Positions 28,431-37,496 of a stretch of DNA of 44,040 nucleotides are shown here, in pieces. Position 1 is the first letter of the stretch; each line of letters begins with the position of its first letter. The DNA is taken from contig JABDKN010000199.1 in assembly GCA_013002205.1 (NCBI GenBank), forward strand, positions 1 to 44,040. Direction: 5' to 3'. A model generated the notes under the pieces. That model searched no databases. It saw only the letters and a list, made by a program, of their open reading frames with translations, and was not told the origin of the DNA. The stretch comes from Granulosicoccus sp. GTDB taxonomy: Bacteria; Pseudomonadota; Gammaproteobacteria; Granulosicoccales; Granulosicoccaceae. A program made the position numbers and the translations under genes.

Positions 28431-29585
28431 TCATTTGCCGAACAGCAGGGTACGCGGGTAGTCCGTGAGATACTCGATGCCCGTGTCAGTGACCACTACC
28501 GAGTCGCCGATTCGACCGGCTGTCACACCATCCACCGATATGCCTCCGTCGACTGCAAACGTCATCCCCTTTCGCAGAATCGTCCTGTCGCCTTCCTTGA
28601 GTTCAGGGGCTTCCAGATAGGCAACACCAATGGAGCGACCAGTACGATAACCGGGTGCGTAACCTCTCTGGCGGTAAACCTCATTGGCCGCCATGGCGAC
28701 CTCTTCGGCATGCACGCCGGGACGTATGGATTCGATGGCTGCCTGTTGGGCCTCGATGGCAACCAGTTGCACATCGCGATCGACGTCCCTCACATCTCCG
28801 ATATAGAACATGCGGTCGAATCCCAGTTTGTATTGTTTGAACTGGACCATGTTGCAGAAGCAGAAGTAGACCGGATCAAACTGGCGATAGGCCTTGACGC
28901 TGGCGCGACGATGCACCATGGAGGTATCAGTACCACTTTGGAGAATCTGTAAATTATGCAGCAGCGGTGATACGAACCGATCCCAACCTCGTTCTGTCAG
29001 AAAACTGGCTGCCTTGCGTGATCCAGCATCTATGACAGCCAGGGCGGACTCATACTCGCGCGCGCCTGCGTGCAGGCTGTCATGTGCTGCGGCCATCATG
29101 ACGCCGGCGATCTCGCCTGCCTTTTTCATGATCTCTATTTCGAAGGGCGATTTGACTGTACGCATCGGGCCCAGGATGCAGGCGATGTCCTGCAAAGTTA
29201 TATCCCTGTATGTTTCGTCGAGAAAGTTGCGAACGATGGCCGGTATGCTGTTGCTCTCCACCCAGATATCCGCAGGTTTGCTGCCCAGTGCGTCAGAGAG
29301 CACCACAGCCCAGGAGCGGTTACCGGAGTCCTCCCAGAGGCGGATGTCCTCAACCCAGGTCATGGCCTCCACCATCTCTGCTTCCATCAACGGAGTGATC
29401 ACGATCGGCGGTTCTTCAGCGTCGATGACGAGCAGGCTGGGACGACCGAATTCGATGCCCAGATATCCCCAGAAACCGGCGAGGTAGGCGATGGACGCTT
29501 CATCACTAATCAACGCCTTGTGAATTCCCAGCTCCTGCATGCGGGATTGCAAATTCAATGTGCGTAACCTGGCTTCCGCTAGCAT
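28431..29585 (-). CDS. M24-fold (creatinase/aminopeptidase P-like) protein with replaced metal ligands
   Basis: A 384-residue protein with the creatinase N-terminal domain (RLRTLNLQSRMQELGIHKALISDEASIAYLAGFWG) and the pita-bread C-terminal domain. The usual metal positions look changed: Gly255 in YKLGFDRMF where the family has Asp, Arg317 in RTGRSIG where the family has GHG, Asp346 in FAVDGG for Glu, and Gly360 in GRIGDSVVV for Glu. It is therefore unlikely to be a standard metallopeptidase and may act like metal-free creatinase or be non-catalytic. It begins 19 bp after maiA and is probably the last gene of the homogentisate operon. Confidence 0.82.
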   Translation of the reverse strand: MLAEARLRTLNLQSRMQELGIHKALISDEASIAYLAGFWGYLGIEFGRPSLLVIDAEEPPIVITPLMEAEMVEAMTWVEDIRLWEDSGNRSWAVVLSDALGSKPADIWVESNSIPAIVRNFLDETYRDITLQDIACILGPMRTVKSPFEIEIMKKAGEIAGVMMAAAHDSLHAGAREYESALAVIDAGSRKAASFLTERGWDRFVSPLLHNLQILQSGTDTSMVHRRASVKAYRQFDPVYFCFCNMVQFKQYKLGFDRMFYIGDVRDVDRDVQLVAIEAQQAAIESIRPGVHAEEVAMAANEVYRQRGYAPGYRTGRSIGVAYLEAPELKEGDRTILRKGMTFAVDGGISVDGVTAGRIGDSVVVTDTGIEYLTDYPRTLLFGK

Positions 29586-29604
29586 GAGAATCTCCTGGTC
29601 CGGG

Positions 29605-30234
29605 CTAGAGTGCCTTCACGGCGTCAGGATGCGCAGCTATGAAAGCCGGATGGTCGCAGCAGGCTTCGGCCACGCAGCGGATTCTACGGCACTGTGAATA
29701 GTCTGCTCCCCAGCGATCGGCATTATACAGCTGCGGTACCAGACACAGGTCTGCCAGTGATGGACGATCGCCGGTGCAGAAGGGAGATTGTTCAAATTCC
29801 GCCAGTCGTGACTCGAAGGTTCTCAGGCCGGGTGTGATGAAGTGTCGCATCCACTGTGTTCTGGCAGGCTCCTCGCCATTCGTTGCATACTCCACCACTG
29901 ACAGATTACACACAGGGTGCAGGTCTATTGCCAGCGAATAGGCCAGTGCCTGCACCTGGGTACGAAGTACCGGCTCAACCGGCAGCAGTTGCAGGTTTCT
30001 GGTTGAATCCAGATAGTCGATGATTGCCAGCGATTGTGTGAATCTGTGTCCATCGATATCCAGAACCGGAACCAGACCCTGTGGGTGACGTGCCAGGTGA
30101 TCTGCCTGTTTGTGCTCGCCTGCCACGAGATTCACGGGTATGGATTGCCAGTCGATACCTGCCAGATTCAGCGCAATGCGTACGCGATAGCTTGCGGATG
30201 AGCGCCAGTAATCGTAAAGCCTTACCGTGTTCAT
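29605..30234 (-). CDS. maiA: Maleylacetoacetate isomerase (zeta-class glutathione transferase)
   Basis: A 209-residue cytoplasmic enzyme that isomerises maleylacetoacetate to fumarylacetoacetate using glutathione. The zeta-class active-site motif is YWRSSASYRVRIAL, followed by the cis-proline PQGLVPVLDIDG and QSLAIIDYLD (glutathione-binding Ser). The all-helical domain includes TPGLRTFESRLAEF and DRPSLADLCLVPQLYNA. The ATG at 30234 was chosen from the family start; the frame is open further upstream but would run into fahA. It lies 34 bp after fahA. Confidence 0.93.
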   Translation of the reverse strand: MNTVRLYDYWRSSASYRVRIALNLAGIDWQSIPVNLVAGEHKQADHLARHPQGLVPVLDIDGHRFTQSLAIIDYLDSTRNLQLLPVEPVLRTQVQALAYSLAIDLHPVCNLSVVEYATNGEEPARTQWMRHFITPGLRTFESRLAEFEQSPFCTGDRPSLADLCLVPQLYNADRWGADYSQCRRIRCVAEACCDHPAFIAAHPDAVKAL

Positions 30235-30268
30235 GATGGGTAGCTTGCTGCAGCCTGTGCCTCCACGA

Positions 30269-31525
30269 TCACCGCATGAACGGATTGGCAAGCGCCGGTA
30301 CGACGGTGCCGCTGCATTCGCCAAAGCCGATTCTGTATCCCGGACCTTGAGCGTAGCCGTGCAACGTCAAAGTATCCCCATCTTCAAGGAAGCTGCGGGT
30401 TTCGCCACTATCGAGTGTCAGGGGTTCCTTGCCGCCCCAGCTTAGTTCCAGTAGCGATCCGCGGGAGTGTTTGTCAGCACCGGATATGGTACCCGAACCG
30501 AGAAGGTCGCCAGTGCGCATCGGACAACCGGAGCTGCTGTGGTGTGCCAGTTGCTGGGCGGCTGAGTAGTACATCTCACGGTAGTTCGTTGCGGTGATTG
30601 TCGTCGCTGCCTTGCCACTGGGAGCCAGTGTGACGCTCAGGTTCAGGTCGTAGAGCATGGGTCCTGTGTCTGCCAGGTACGGCAGTAGCGGTACCTGGCG
30701 TTCAGGCGTGTGTACGCGAAATTCCTCCAGCGCTGCGGCCGTGACGATCCAGGGACTGATGGTGGTGGCTGTCGCTTTGGCCTGGAACGGGCCAAGAGGC
30801 TGGTATTCCCAGGCCTGGATGTCCCTGGCTGACCAGTCGTTGAGTAGTACATACCCGAAAATCATCGCGTCCGCCTCATCGACGCTTACCGGACCCTGAG
30901 AAGGCGTACCCACGATGGCACCCAATTCCAGCTCCAGATCGAAGCGCCGCGACGGCATGAAGGCGGGTTGCGGTTGGTCTGCGCCTTTCACTTGTCCCCA
31001 GGGCCGACGTATAGGTGTGCCTGAAACCACGACTGAGGACGCACGGCCATTGTAGCCTATGGGCATGTGCAACCAGTTGGGTGGCAGCGCATTCTCGGCT
31101 CCGCGAAACATGGTGCCGACATTGGTGGCATGGTGACGACCGGCATAGAAGTCAGTGTATTCACTGACTGTGAACGGCAGTTGCAGCAAGACCGAGGACA
31201 GTGGATAGAGGTGCGCTTCGACATCGCTGCGTGCAGCGGCGCCCTCGGACATCAGTGTCGTCAATTGATCACGAAATCGCAACCAGGTCACTGGCCCGCG
31301 ATTCATCAGCGTGTTCCAGGATGGTCGCCGGCAGATCGGTGTGTCACCGGTCACCAGGATTCCCTGCTCCTCCAATGTTGCAACATCCAATACCTGGTCG
31401 CCGATAGCCACTCCACAACGGGGTGCTTTGCCCGGTGGTGAGAACACGCCATAGGGCAGGTTATTCAGGGGGAAATCCGTCCCGTCTACATTGGCACTGG
31501 ACAGCCAGCTTTTACGTAAGGTCAT
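30269..31525 (-). CDS. fahA: Fumarylacetoacetase
   Basis: A 418-residue hydrolase for the last step of tyrosine/homogentisate breakdown, giving fumarate and acetoacetate. The N-terminal SH3-like part (FPLNNLPYGVFS) is followed by the FAH fold with YTDFYAGRHHATNVGTMFRG (catalytic His and metal Asp), RRFDLELELGAIVG (two metal Glu) and LLNDWSARDIQAWEYQPLGPFQAK (metal Asp). Normal length. It follows hmgA by 42 bp, forming the operon hmgA-fahA-maiA. Confidence 0.95.
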   Translation of the reverse strand: MTLRKSWLSSANVDGTDFPLNNLPYGVFSPPGKAPRCGVAIGDQVLDVATLEEQGILVTGDTPICRRPSWNTLMNRGPVTWLRFRDQLTTLMSEGAAARSDVEAHLYPLSSVLLQLPFTVSEYTDFYAGRHHATNVGTMFRGAENALPPNWLHMPIGYNGRASSVVVSGTPIRRPWGQVKGADQPQPAFMPSRRFDLELELGAIVGTPSQGPVSVDEADAMIFGYVLLNDWSARDIQAWEYQPLGPFQAKATATTISPWIVTAAALEEFRVHTPERQVPLLPYLADTGPMLYDLNLSVTLAPSGKAATTITATNYREMYYSAAQQLAHHSSSGCPMRTGDLLGSGTISGADKHSRGSLLELSWGGKEPLTLDSGETRSFLEDGDTLTLHGYAQGPGYRIGFGECSGTVVPALANPFMR

Positions 31526-31567
31526 TGCGTTTCCCCAGTGAAGGCGAACCTGGTCCGTTGCCAGGAT

Positions 31568-32929
31568 TCATTTGACACCCGGGGTGCCATCGAATTTCTT
31601 CTCGATACTGTTCCAGCAGTCTATGTAGTCATCCTGAAGTGGTGCCTCTCTGGCGGCGAATGGTGTCAAGTGTTGTGGAAATCGGGTTTCGAACATGAAT
31701 GACATGGTGCTTTCCAGTTTCTCCGGTTTGAGTTCGGCGTTGGATGCCCGCTCGAAGGCCTGTTGATCCGGACCGTGCGGTAGCATCATGTTGTGCAGAC
31801 TCAATCCTCCGGGTACGAAACCTTTGGGCTTGGCATCGTATGCGCCGTAGATGTTGCCCATCAGTTCAGACATGAGGTTCTTGTGATACCACGGTGGACG
31901 GAAGGTGTTCTCCATGGTCAACCAGCGCTCACGAAACAGTACGAAATCGATATTGGCAGTGCCTGGTACACCTGAGGGTGCGCTCAGCACGGTAAAGATG
32001 GAGGGGTCGGGGTGATCGAACAGGATTGAACCGATTGGACAGTAGGTCCCCAGATCGTACATTACCGGTGCGTAGTTGCCGTGCCAGGCCACGACATCCA
32101 GAGGACTGTGTCCTATCTGCGTACGGTGAAACTGGCCGCACCATTTGACGGTGACACTCGAGGCAGTTTCGCAATCCTCGAACGCCGCCACTGGTGTCTT
32201 GAAGTCGCGGCGGTTGGCCATGCAATTGGCACCAATGGGTCCACGTCCCGGCAGTTCGAATTTCTGGCCATAGTTTTCGCAGACGAATCCTCGGGCGGGC
32301 CCCTTCAGCAACTCGACCCGGTAGACCAGGCCACGGGGTATGATGGCGATATGACGGGGCGCCAGTTCCATTATGCCCAGTTCAGTGCACACTCGCAATT
32401 CGCCTTCCTGCGGCACTATCAGCAATTCACTGTCGGCCGAGTAAAAGTAGTGGTCTACCATGGAGTCCGTCACCAGGTAGACATGGCTGGCCATGCCCAC
32501 CTGCGTATTGACATCTCCAGCCGTGGTCATGGTGCGCATACCAGTCAGCCATGTCAGCTTTTCGCTGGTATGCGGGATGGGGTCCCAGCGATACTGTCCC
32601 AGACTCACTATGTCCGTATCGCTCGCCGGTGCCGTACGCCAGTATGGAACGTCTATTTTCTCGTAACGGGCCGAATGTTTGACTGATGGGCGGATTCGGT
32701 AGCACCAGGTCCGTTCGTTCTGATGTCCTGGTGCGGTGAATGCAGTACCACTGAGTTGTTCACCGTATAATCCATAGTTGCATTTCTGCGGACTGTTCAT
32801 GCCCTGTGGCAGAGCACCGGGCAGTGCTTCAGTCTGGAAGTCATTGCCGAAACCGGACAGGTATTGCAATGGTTTGTCAGAGGCGTGAACAGCCTCGTGT
32901 GCTTCCACGGATTCAGTTGACTTGGTCAT
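31568..32929 (-). CDS. hmgA: Homogentisate 1,2-dioxygenase
   Basis: A 453-residue cupin-fold, Fe(II)-dependent ring-cleaving enzyme that turns homogentisate into maleylacetoacetate. The start ATG at 32929 has GGAG at six bases; an upstream frame to 33004 is ignored. Family marks are [19 protein letters not shown] near the start, and the iron-site segments [19 protein letters not shown] (His, Glu) and [11 protein letters not shown] (His). It is the first gene of the homogentisate operon. No local regulator gene of the HmgR type is in the window. Confidence 0.96.
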   Translation of the reverse strand: MTKSTESVEAHEAVHASDKPLQYLSGFGNDFQTEALPGALPQGMNSPQKCNYGLYGEQLSGTAFTAPGHQNERTWCYRIRPSVKHSARYEKIDVPYWRTAPASDTDIVSLGQYRWDPIPHTSEKLTWLTGMRTMTTAGDVNTQVGMASHVYLVTDSMVDHYFYSADSELLIVPQEGELRVCTELGIMELAPRHIAIIPRGLVYRVELLKGPARGFVCENYGQKFELPGRGPIGANCMANRRDFKTPVAAFEDCETASSVTVKWCGQFHRTQIGHSPLDVVAWHGNYAPVMYDLGTYCPIGSILFDHPDPSIFTVLSAPSGVPGTANIDFVLFRERWLTMENTFRPPWYHKNLMSELMGNIYGAYDAKPKGFVPGGLSLHNMMLPHGPDQQAFERASNAELKPEKLESTMSFMFETRFPQHLTPFAAREAPLQDDYIDCWNSIEKKFDGTPGVK

Positions 32930-33051
32930 GCGAGACTCCCTGCGGCAGAATTCCATGGATACAGTGCAGACGCGTGGTGTAGACGCTAACGATTGCACTC
33001 GCAACTGTCAATCTGTTGCAAATGCAATTATATGAATGGTCACCCGGATTG

Positions 33052-33096
33052 GTGAATACCTGAGCTGGAATTTTCGTGAATACCTGAGCTGGAATT
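33052..33096. repeat. Two-copy direct repeat (21 bp, period 24) upstream of hmgA
   Basis: The 21 bases at 33052-33072 recur exactly at 33076-33096, separated by three bases. The repeat lies about 125-170 bp upstream of the hmgA start, in DNA with no supported gene. It may be a recent slip duplication or a tandem binding site; the unit has no internal dyad that I can see. Confidence 0.8.
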
Positions 33097-33242
33097 ATTG
33101 AGTTTCGTGCCGTTCCGGTTGAATCGGCTGGCGGCCGAAGTCAGCCACGAGCTTGCCGAAGTCTATCGGGATAGAAATGAGTGAGCCACAATCATGTTGA
33201 TATTGCGTACACAGGGCCGGATTGCCCGGCCTGTGGCTGTAT

Positions 33243-33449
33243 TCATCGCAGATCCGGCGGCTCATTGCGGTCACATTTGAGGCAATCCAGGGGCTCACCC
33301 AACCGTGACAGGCGACCCTGCAGGGATTCAACCCAGGCTCTGTTGATCCACGGTGGCCGGTGGCGAACGTGTTGCGTATGGCGGCAATCTAGCTCCGCAA
33401 CCCAGTCATCCAGTTCATCCTTGTGAAAGCCAGTTATCTTCTGCAGCAT
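33243..33449 (-). CDS. DUF3565 family small protein
   Basis: A 68-residue protein: MLQKITGFHKDELDDWVAEL, then DCRHTQHVRHRPPWINRAWV, then LGEPLDCLKCDR. The order GFH-DE--WVAELDC-H-QHVRH-PPW-NR-WV ... L-C--CD is the whole DUF3565 family, a zinc-binding-looking protein with conserved Cys and His but no known function. The longer frame to 33605 runs into the marC gene, so the ATG at 33449 is used, although its ribosome site is weak. It lies 22 bp downstream of marC on the same strand. Confidence 0.85.
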   Translation of the reverse strand: MLQKITGFHKDELDDWVAELDCRHTQHVRHRPPWINRAWVESLQGRLSRLGEPLDCLKCDRNEPPDLR

Positions 33450-33471
33450 GCTGATTGACCCGAGCCGCCTC

Positions 33472-34116
33472 CTAGTGTGCGATGAATGCCAGTACGCCAT
33501 CGGCCACATACTGGACCGCCAGGGCTGCCAGCAGGACGCCCAGAAGTCGGGTGATGACCAGTTTACCCGTAGTGCCCATGACTTTGTCCAGTGCATGTGC
33601 CGCAATGAGTATGCCGGCTGTCAGTATCATCATCACGGCCAGAATACCCACCAGTGTGCCAATCCCCACCCAGCCGCTGACAGAGTCGCCTGAGGAGAGT
33701 TGCGAGGACAGCAGAATAGTGGCCGATATGGTGCCGGGACCGGCCAGCAACGGCAACGCCAGTGGAAACACCGCCAGGTCTGACAGATGATCGGCGGCGG
33801 CTTCGTTGGAAGCCTCTTCACGTCGTTCCTGTCGGCGACCATAGATCATGTCGAAGGCCGTGACGAACAGTAATAGCCCACCAGCGATCCTGAATGCATC
33901 GATGGTAATGCCGATGGCATCGAGTACAGCGGTTCCTGTGAGTGCGAACAGGGTCAGTATGCAGAATGCGATACCAGTGCCGCGCAGGGCGATCGAGCGT
34001 CGGACAGCCGCTGACATGCCTGCCGTCAGGCCGAGGAAGATGGGTGCGTTGCCGATTGGATCTATCGTAACGAACAGGGTGATGAACGCGTTGAAGATAC
34101 TGTCAAGTGAAAGCAT
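33472..34116 (-). CDS. MarC family integral membrane protein
   Basis: A 214-residue protein with six hydrophobic segments and the MarC/UPF0056 landmarks: TLFVTIDPIGNAPIFLGLT in TM1, RIAGGLLLFVTAFDMIYGR, and PLALPLLAGPGTISATILL. The NG/PxGN segment and AGPGTI loop are duplicated landmarks of the two halves. It sits in the inner membrane; a transport role is suspected but not established, and the early link to antibiotic resistance was withdrawn. It is followed by DUF3565 on the same strand. Confidence 0.9.
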   Translation of the reverse strand: MLSLDSIFNAFITLFVTIDPIGNAPIFLGLTAGMSAAVRRSIALRGTGIAFCILTLFALTGTAVLDAIGITIDAFRIAGGLLLFVTAFDMIYGRRQERREEASNEAAADHLSDLAVFPLALPLLAGPGTISATILLSSQLSSGDSVSGWVGIGTLVGILAVMMILTAGILIAAHALDKVMGTTGKLVITRLLGVLLAALAVQYVADGVLAFIAH

Positions 34117-34203
34117 GAAGGCAGATGTTCCGCGTTAAATGGAATGGTTGTTGTGCCAGTGTTCGGCAAATTCGATCCGAAAACGGCGAGCCGGATGTGG
34201 AGT

Positions 34204-35103
34204 TTACGTGCCGGCAACCCATCGCTGTAGCAGTACGGCCAGGAGGCAGCAGGCAACTGCACACAGGGCGAGAATTGGATAACCGGCGCTGGCCAGGAAC
34301 ATGGCATCTATCAGTGATATGCCAGCGATCATGCTGCCAACCGCTCTGGGGATATCCCCCGGTTGTCGGCGGTAGAGATACCGCAGCGAAAACCCCAGCC
34401 AGAGGGTGAATACGATGAGCGGCCATAGTAGACTGTCCTCATCAACGTTCGGTGTGGTGAATGCCGTACGTTGACACGCGATTCCGTACACGATTGGCGC
34501 CGCCAGCAACAGCAGTGGCCAAAGATTGGTAATTCTCCCCAGGTTCTCCTGTTTGGCGGTGTAGGTCAGACCAATCAGGTAGGCCAGCAATACAAGAGCA
34601 CCTGTGAACACCATGGCGGAAGGTGATCCCGTCAGCGAAAATGCAGCGGTTATATAGACCAGCATACGGCACAGTCCCATGAGCAACGGGCTCAATGGAT
34701 TATTCTTGTGCCACGCGTTATAGAGAACGATCGCACCGGCCAGAGAGATGCCGCAGAACAGCCCTGTCAGTCCACCACCGCCATCGTCCAGAGTGATCAG
34801 CGCAACCAGCACAATAGCCAGTATCAGCTGCATATAGCCGCCCGCGAAAACACTGGCTACACTGACAGTGCCCGACGGGATTGGCCGTTCAGGGCGCTCG
34901 GCAGCGTCTATGGCTGCATCAAATGCATCATTCAGGAACATGCCCCCCGTATAGGCCAGCGTCATCGCCAGTAACAAAGGCAACAGTCGCCAGTCTGCCG
35001 GATTGACACCAGCGAGTACCGCACCCGCAACGGTGTTGGTCCAGACTGTCGGCAGGTTGGAAACCCGGCCCAGACTCAACGCAGTATTGAACGACCAACT
35101 CAA
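34204..35103 (-). CDS. eboC: EboC-type UbiA family prenyltransferase
   Basis: About 299 residues and about eight membrane helices. A TTG at 35103 (MSWSFNTALSLGRVSNLPTVWTN) is proposed because AGG lies at suitable spacing and the family starts this way; an ATG at 35205 would add 34 unlike residues. The prenyl-diphosphate site is NDAFDAAIDAAERPERPIPSG (first Asp-rich motif). A second Asp-rich motif is not clear. The close neighbours eboA, eboD and a phosphodiesterase-fold gene suggest the EboC branch of the UbiA family rather than a quinone-biosynthesis enzyme. The divergent gap of 267 bp to 35371 should hold both promoters. Confidence 0.78.
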   Translation of the reverse strand: MSWSFNTALSLGRVSNLPTVWTNTVAGAVLAGVNPADWRLLPLLLAMTLAYTGGMFLNDAFDAAIDAAERPERPIPSGTVSVASVFAGGYMQLILAIVLVALITLDDGGGGLTGLFCGISLAGAIVLYNAWHKNNPLSPLLMGLCRMLVYITAAFSLTGSPSAMVFTGALVLLAYLIGLTYTAKQENLGRITNLWPLLLLAAPIVYGIACQRTAFTTPNVDEDSLLWPLIVFTLWLGFSLRYLYRRQPGDIPRAVGSMIAGISLIDAMFLASAGYPILALCAVACCLLAVLLQRWVAGT

Positions 35104-35370
35104 AACAAGGTACCTGCAACGCACGGCAGTTTGCGGTTGATTGCAGGGCCTGGCGATGCTTCTGGCCGGTAGCTGGCGAAAATGACGCGTGTCGGTGACC
35201 CGCACTCGCAGGAGTGACTATTGGCGTCAGTACACGGATGGTCGATTGCACCGGAGGTGTGTGGCAGTTTCACGGTTGGAGCGGTGTCTTTTGTATTGTT
35301 GCAATCCCTACTAGAGCATAGAGCACAATTCGTGTTGCTATTGAACTGTGCCATTCACTATTATCCTGCG

Positions 35371-36753
35371 ATGAAACAAACTCTTGTGATACTGGTCGTC
35401 GGGTTGAGCCCGGCCATGGTAGGTGAACACACGCCGCAACTGTCCAGACTGGCCAGTCGCGGCGGCCTGCGTTCGCTGAAAGCCATCACCCCCGCAGTGA
35501 CGTGCTCAGCGCAGACAACGCTGTTGACCGGCGCATTGCCCTCAGAGCATGGCATCGTTGCAAACGGCTGGTATTTTCGTGACCTGGCGGAGGTCTGGCT
35601 ATGGCGCCAGTCCAACAGGCTGGTGACCGGCGAGAAAATATGGGAGGCAGGCAGGAAACGCGATCCGGCATTCACCTGCGCTAAAATGTTCTGGTGGTAC
35701 AACATGTATTCAACTGCCGACTGGAGTGCAACGCCAAGACCCATGTATCCGGCTGACGGCAGGAAAATACCTGACCACTACGCCTATCCGCCGGATTTGC
35801 ATGACGAACTGGATGCGAAGCTCGGCCAGTTTCCTCTGTTCAAATTCTGGGGGCCCGGTGCGGATATAACCTCCAGTCGATGGATAAGCGATGCCACACG
35901 CCATGTCATGGAGACTCGCAAGCCGACGCTGACCCTGACTTACCTGCCGCATCTGGACTACAACCTGCAGCGTCTGGGCCCCGACCTGGCACACTCCGAC
36001 ATACAAAAGGATTTGCGGGAGGTGGATGCCTTGTGCGGCGAGTTGATCGACACGGCAGATCGCCAGGGCCAGCAGATCCTGGTTGTCTCGGAGTACGGTA
36101 TCACCGCTGTTACCGATGCCATTCACGTCAATCGAGCATTGAGGGACGCTGGCCTGTTGCGAATCAGGATGGAACAGGGGCGCGAGCAATTTGACGCCGG
36201 AGCCTCGGATGCCTTCGCCGTCGCGGACCATCAGATTGCGCATATCTATGTCAATGATCCCGATAAGCTGGCAATGACCCGTCAGCTCGTCGAACAACTC
36301 GACGGGGTCGAGCTTGTACTGGATGATGAGGGTAAAAAAGCATGGGGCCTGGATCATCCGCGCTCTGGGGAACTGGTCGCCGTTGCACAGTCGGATCGGT
36401 GGTTCAGCTACTACTATTGGCTGGACGATACCCGTGCGCCCGATTACGCACGTACCGTTGATATTCACCGCAAACCTGGCTATGACCCGGTTGAATTGTT
36501 TGTCGATCCGTCAATCAAACTGCCCACGTTGGCCGTCATGTCTCGCCTTGCTCGAAAGAAGCTGGGATTTCGGACGCTGCTGGATGTGATTTCGCTTAAG
36601 GATACCCGGTTGGTGAGAGGCTCCCACGGAAGACCGACAGACAGCCCGGAACACGGTCCGGTACTGATCAGTTCGAATGCGGAATTGCTTCCAGTGGGCG
36701 AGGTGGCCTCAACCGACTTCAAGGAGCTGGTTCTGCAACACGTGTTCGGTTAG
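35371..36753 (+). CDS. EboF-like protein of the alkaline phosphatase/nucleotide pyrophosphatase superfamily
   Basis: About 460 residues from the ATG at 35371; the frame is open from 35221 but the extra 50 residues are not family-like. The fold is shown by TPQLSRLASRGGLRSLKAITPAVTCSAQTTLLTGALPSEHGIVANGWYFRD, with the nucleophile Thr44. Metal-ligand positions look altered: the usual Asp-Gly-Leu at the N-terminus reads VVGL, HLDYNLQRLG has Gln where a His is expected, and the SDHG motif reads SEYG. Proteins of this type accompany eboA, eboC and eboD in ebo/EDB clusters. Its 3' end overlaps the idi stop by four bases in convergent orientation. Confidence 0.72.
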   Translation: MKQTLVILVVGLSPAMVGEHTPQLSRLASRGGLRSLKAITPAVTCSAQTTLLTGALPSEHGIVANGWYFRDLAEVWLWRQSNRLVTGEKIWEAGRKRDPAFTCAKMFWWYNMYSTADWSATPRPMYPADGRKIPDHYAYPPDLHDELDAKLGQFPLFKFWGPGADITSSRWISDATRHVMETRKPTLTLTYLPHLDYNLQRLGPDLAHSDIQKDLREVDALCGELIDTADRQGQQILVVSEYGITAVTDAIHVNRALRDAGLLRIRMEQGREQFDAGASDAFAVADHQIAHIYVNDPDKLAMTRQLVEQLDGVELVLDDEGKKAWGLDHPRSGELVAVAQSDRWFSYYYWLDDTRAPDYARTVDIHRKPGYDPVELFVDPSIKLPTLAVMSRLARKKLGFRTLLDVISLKDTRLVRGSHGRPTDSPEHGPVLISSNAELLPVGEVASTDFKELVLQHVFG

Positions 36754-37367
36754 GCTGTAACAGGCGAACTGCATCCAGCCCGGTCAGCCAGGTTGAGCTC
36801 ATCTATCATATCCCTGTACCGACACATGTAGATCTTGAACCACTCCGTGAATTGTTCGGGGTGTCGCTCGATAAGCTTGTCTATCTCGGATAATGTCAGC
36901 CAGCGGACTTCGGAAACCTCCCTGCGGTTAAACTTCCCGATGTCCTGTCGTTCGTCGAACTGCCCGTGAAAGCAATAAACATGTTCATTCTCGAACAACG
37001 CCCCGACCTGTGCCTGGTACTCGATTTCCCCGAATTGCTGCACCGGAATGGTTAATCCGAGTTCTTCGAATAATCGGCGGCTGGCGCAGGCGGATTCGCT
37101 TTCCTGCCATCGAGGGTGGCTGCAGACCGTGTTGGCCCAGAGGTCGCCTGAGTGATATTTGGTTGGCGCGCGTTTCTGTATGAGTAATCTGTCTCCTGAG
37201 AACAAAAAAATGGATATGGCCAGATGCGGAATATCGCGCTGGTGTGCGTCAAGTTTCTTGACAGGGTAGCGCACGCCGATACGATCACCTGCAGCGTCGC
37301 GATCGAATGCCGTGATCAGTTCCTGCAGATCCTGATCGATGACGTTGCGCTCGGTGATCTGGCTCAT
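36750..37367 (-). CDS. idi: Isopentenyl-diphosphate delta-isomerase, type I (Nudix)
   Basis: A 205-residue enzyme that interconverts IPP and DMAPP, the two isoprenoid building blocks. The ATG at 37367 has GGAAG at six bases. The active-site Cys is in ANTVCSHPRW and the metal/acid pair in FENEHVYCF (Glu-x-Glu replaced in part: ENE). The Nudix helix is ASRRLFEELGL. YHSGDLWANTVCSHP is diagnostic of type I IDI. Its place inside an ebo cluster with a prenyltransferase suggests that it supplies a prenyl chain. Confidence 0.9.
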   Translation of the reverse strand: MSQITERNVIDQDLQELITAFDRDAAGDRIGVRYPVKKLDAHQRDIPHLAISIFLFSGDRLLIQKRAPTKYHSGDLWANTVCSHPRWQESESACASRRLFEELGLTIPVQQFGEIEYQAQVGALFENEHVYCFHGQFDERQDIGKFNRREVSEVRWLTLSEIDKLIERHPEQFTEWFKIYMCRYRDMIDELNLADRAGCSSPVTA

Positions 37368-37496
37368 AGCGACTTCCGGTAGCAATTCATGTAGATCACG
37401 GGAATGGTAAATTACAAACTGTACTGGATAGTATCAGCCAATACCCAGGCAGGCAAAGTCACTGGACATAATTGCAGGCTTTGGACAAAGCAGCGC

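Noticed and set aside
33095-33265. A possible 56-residue small protein on the minus strand after DUF3565
   Set aside because: It overlaps the end of the DUF3565 gene by 23 bp, has no clear ribosome site and no recognised family; it cannot be told from chance.
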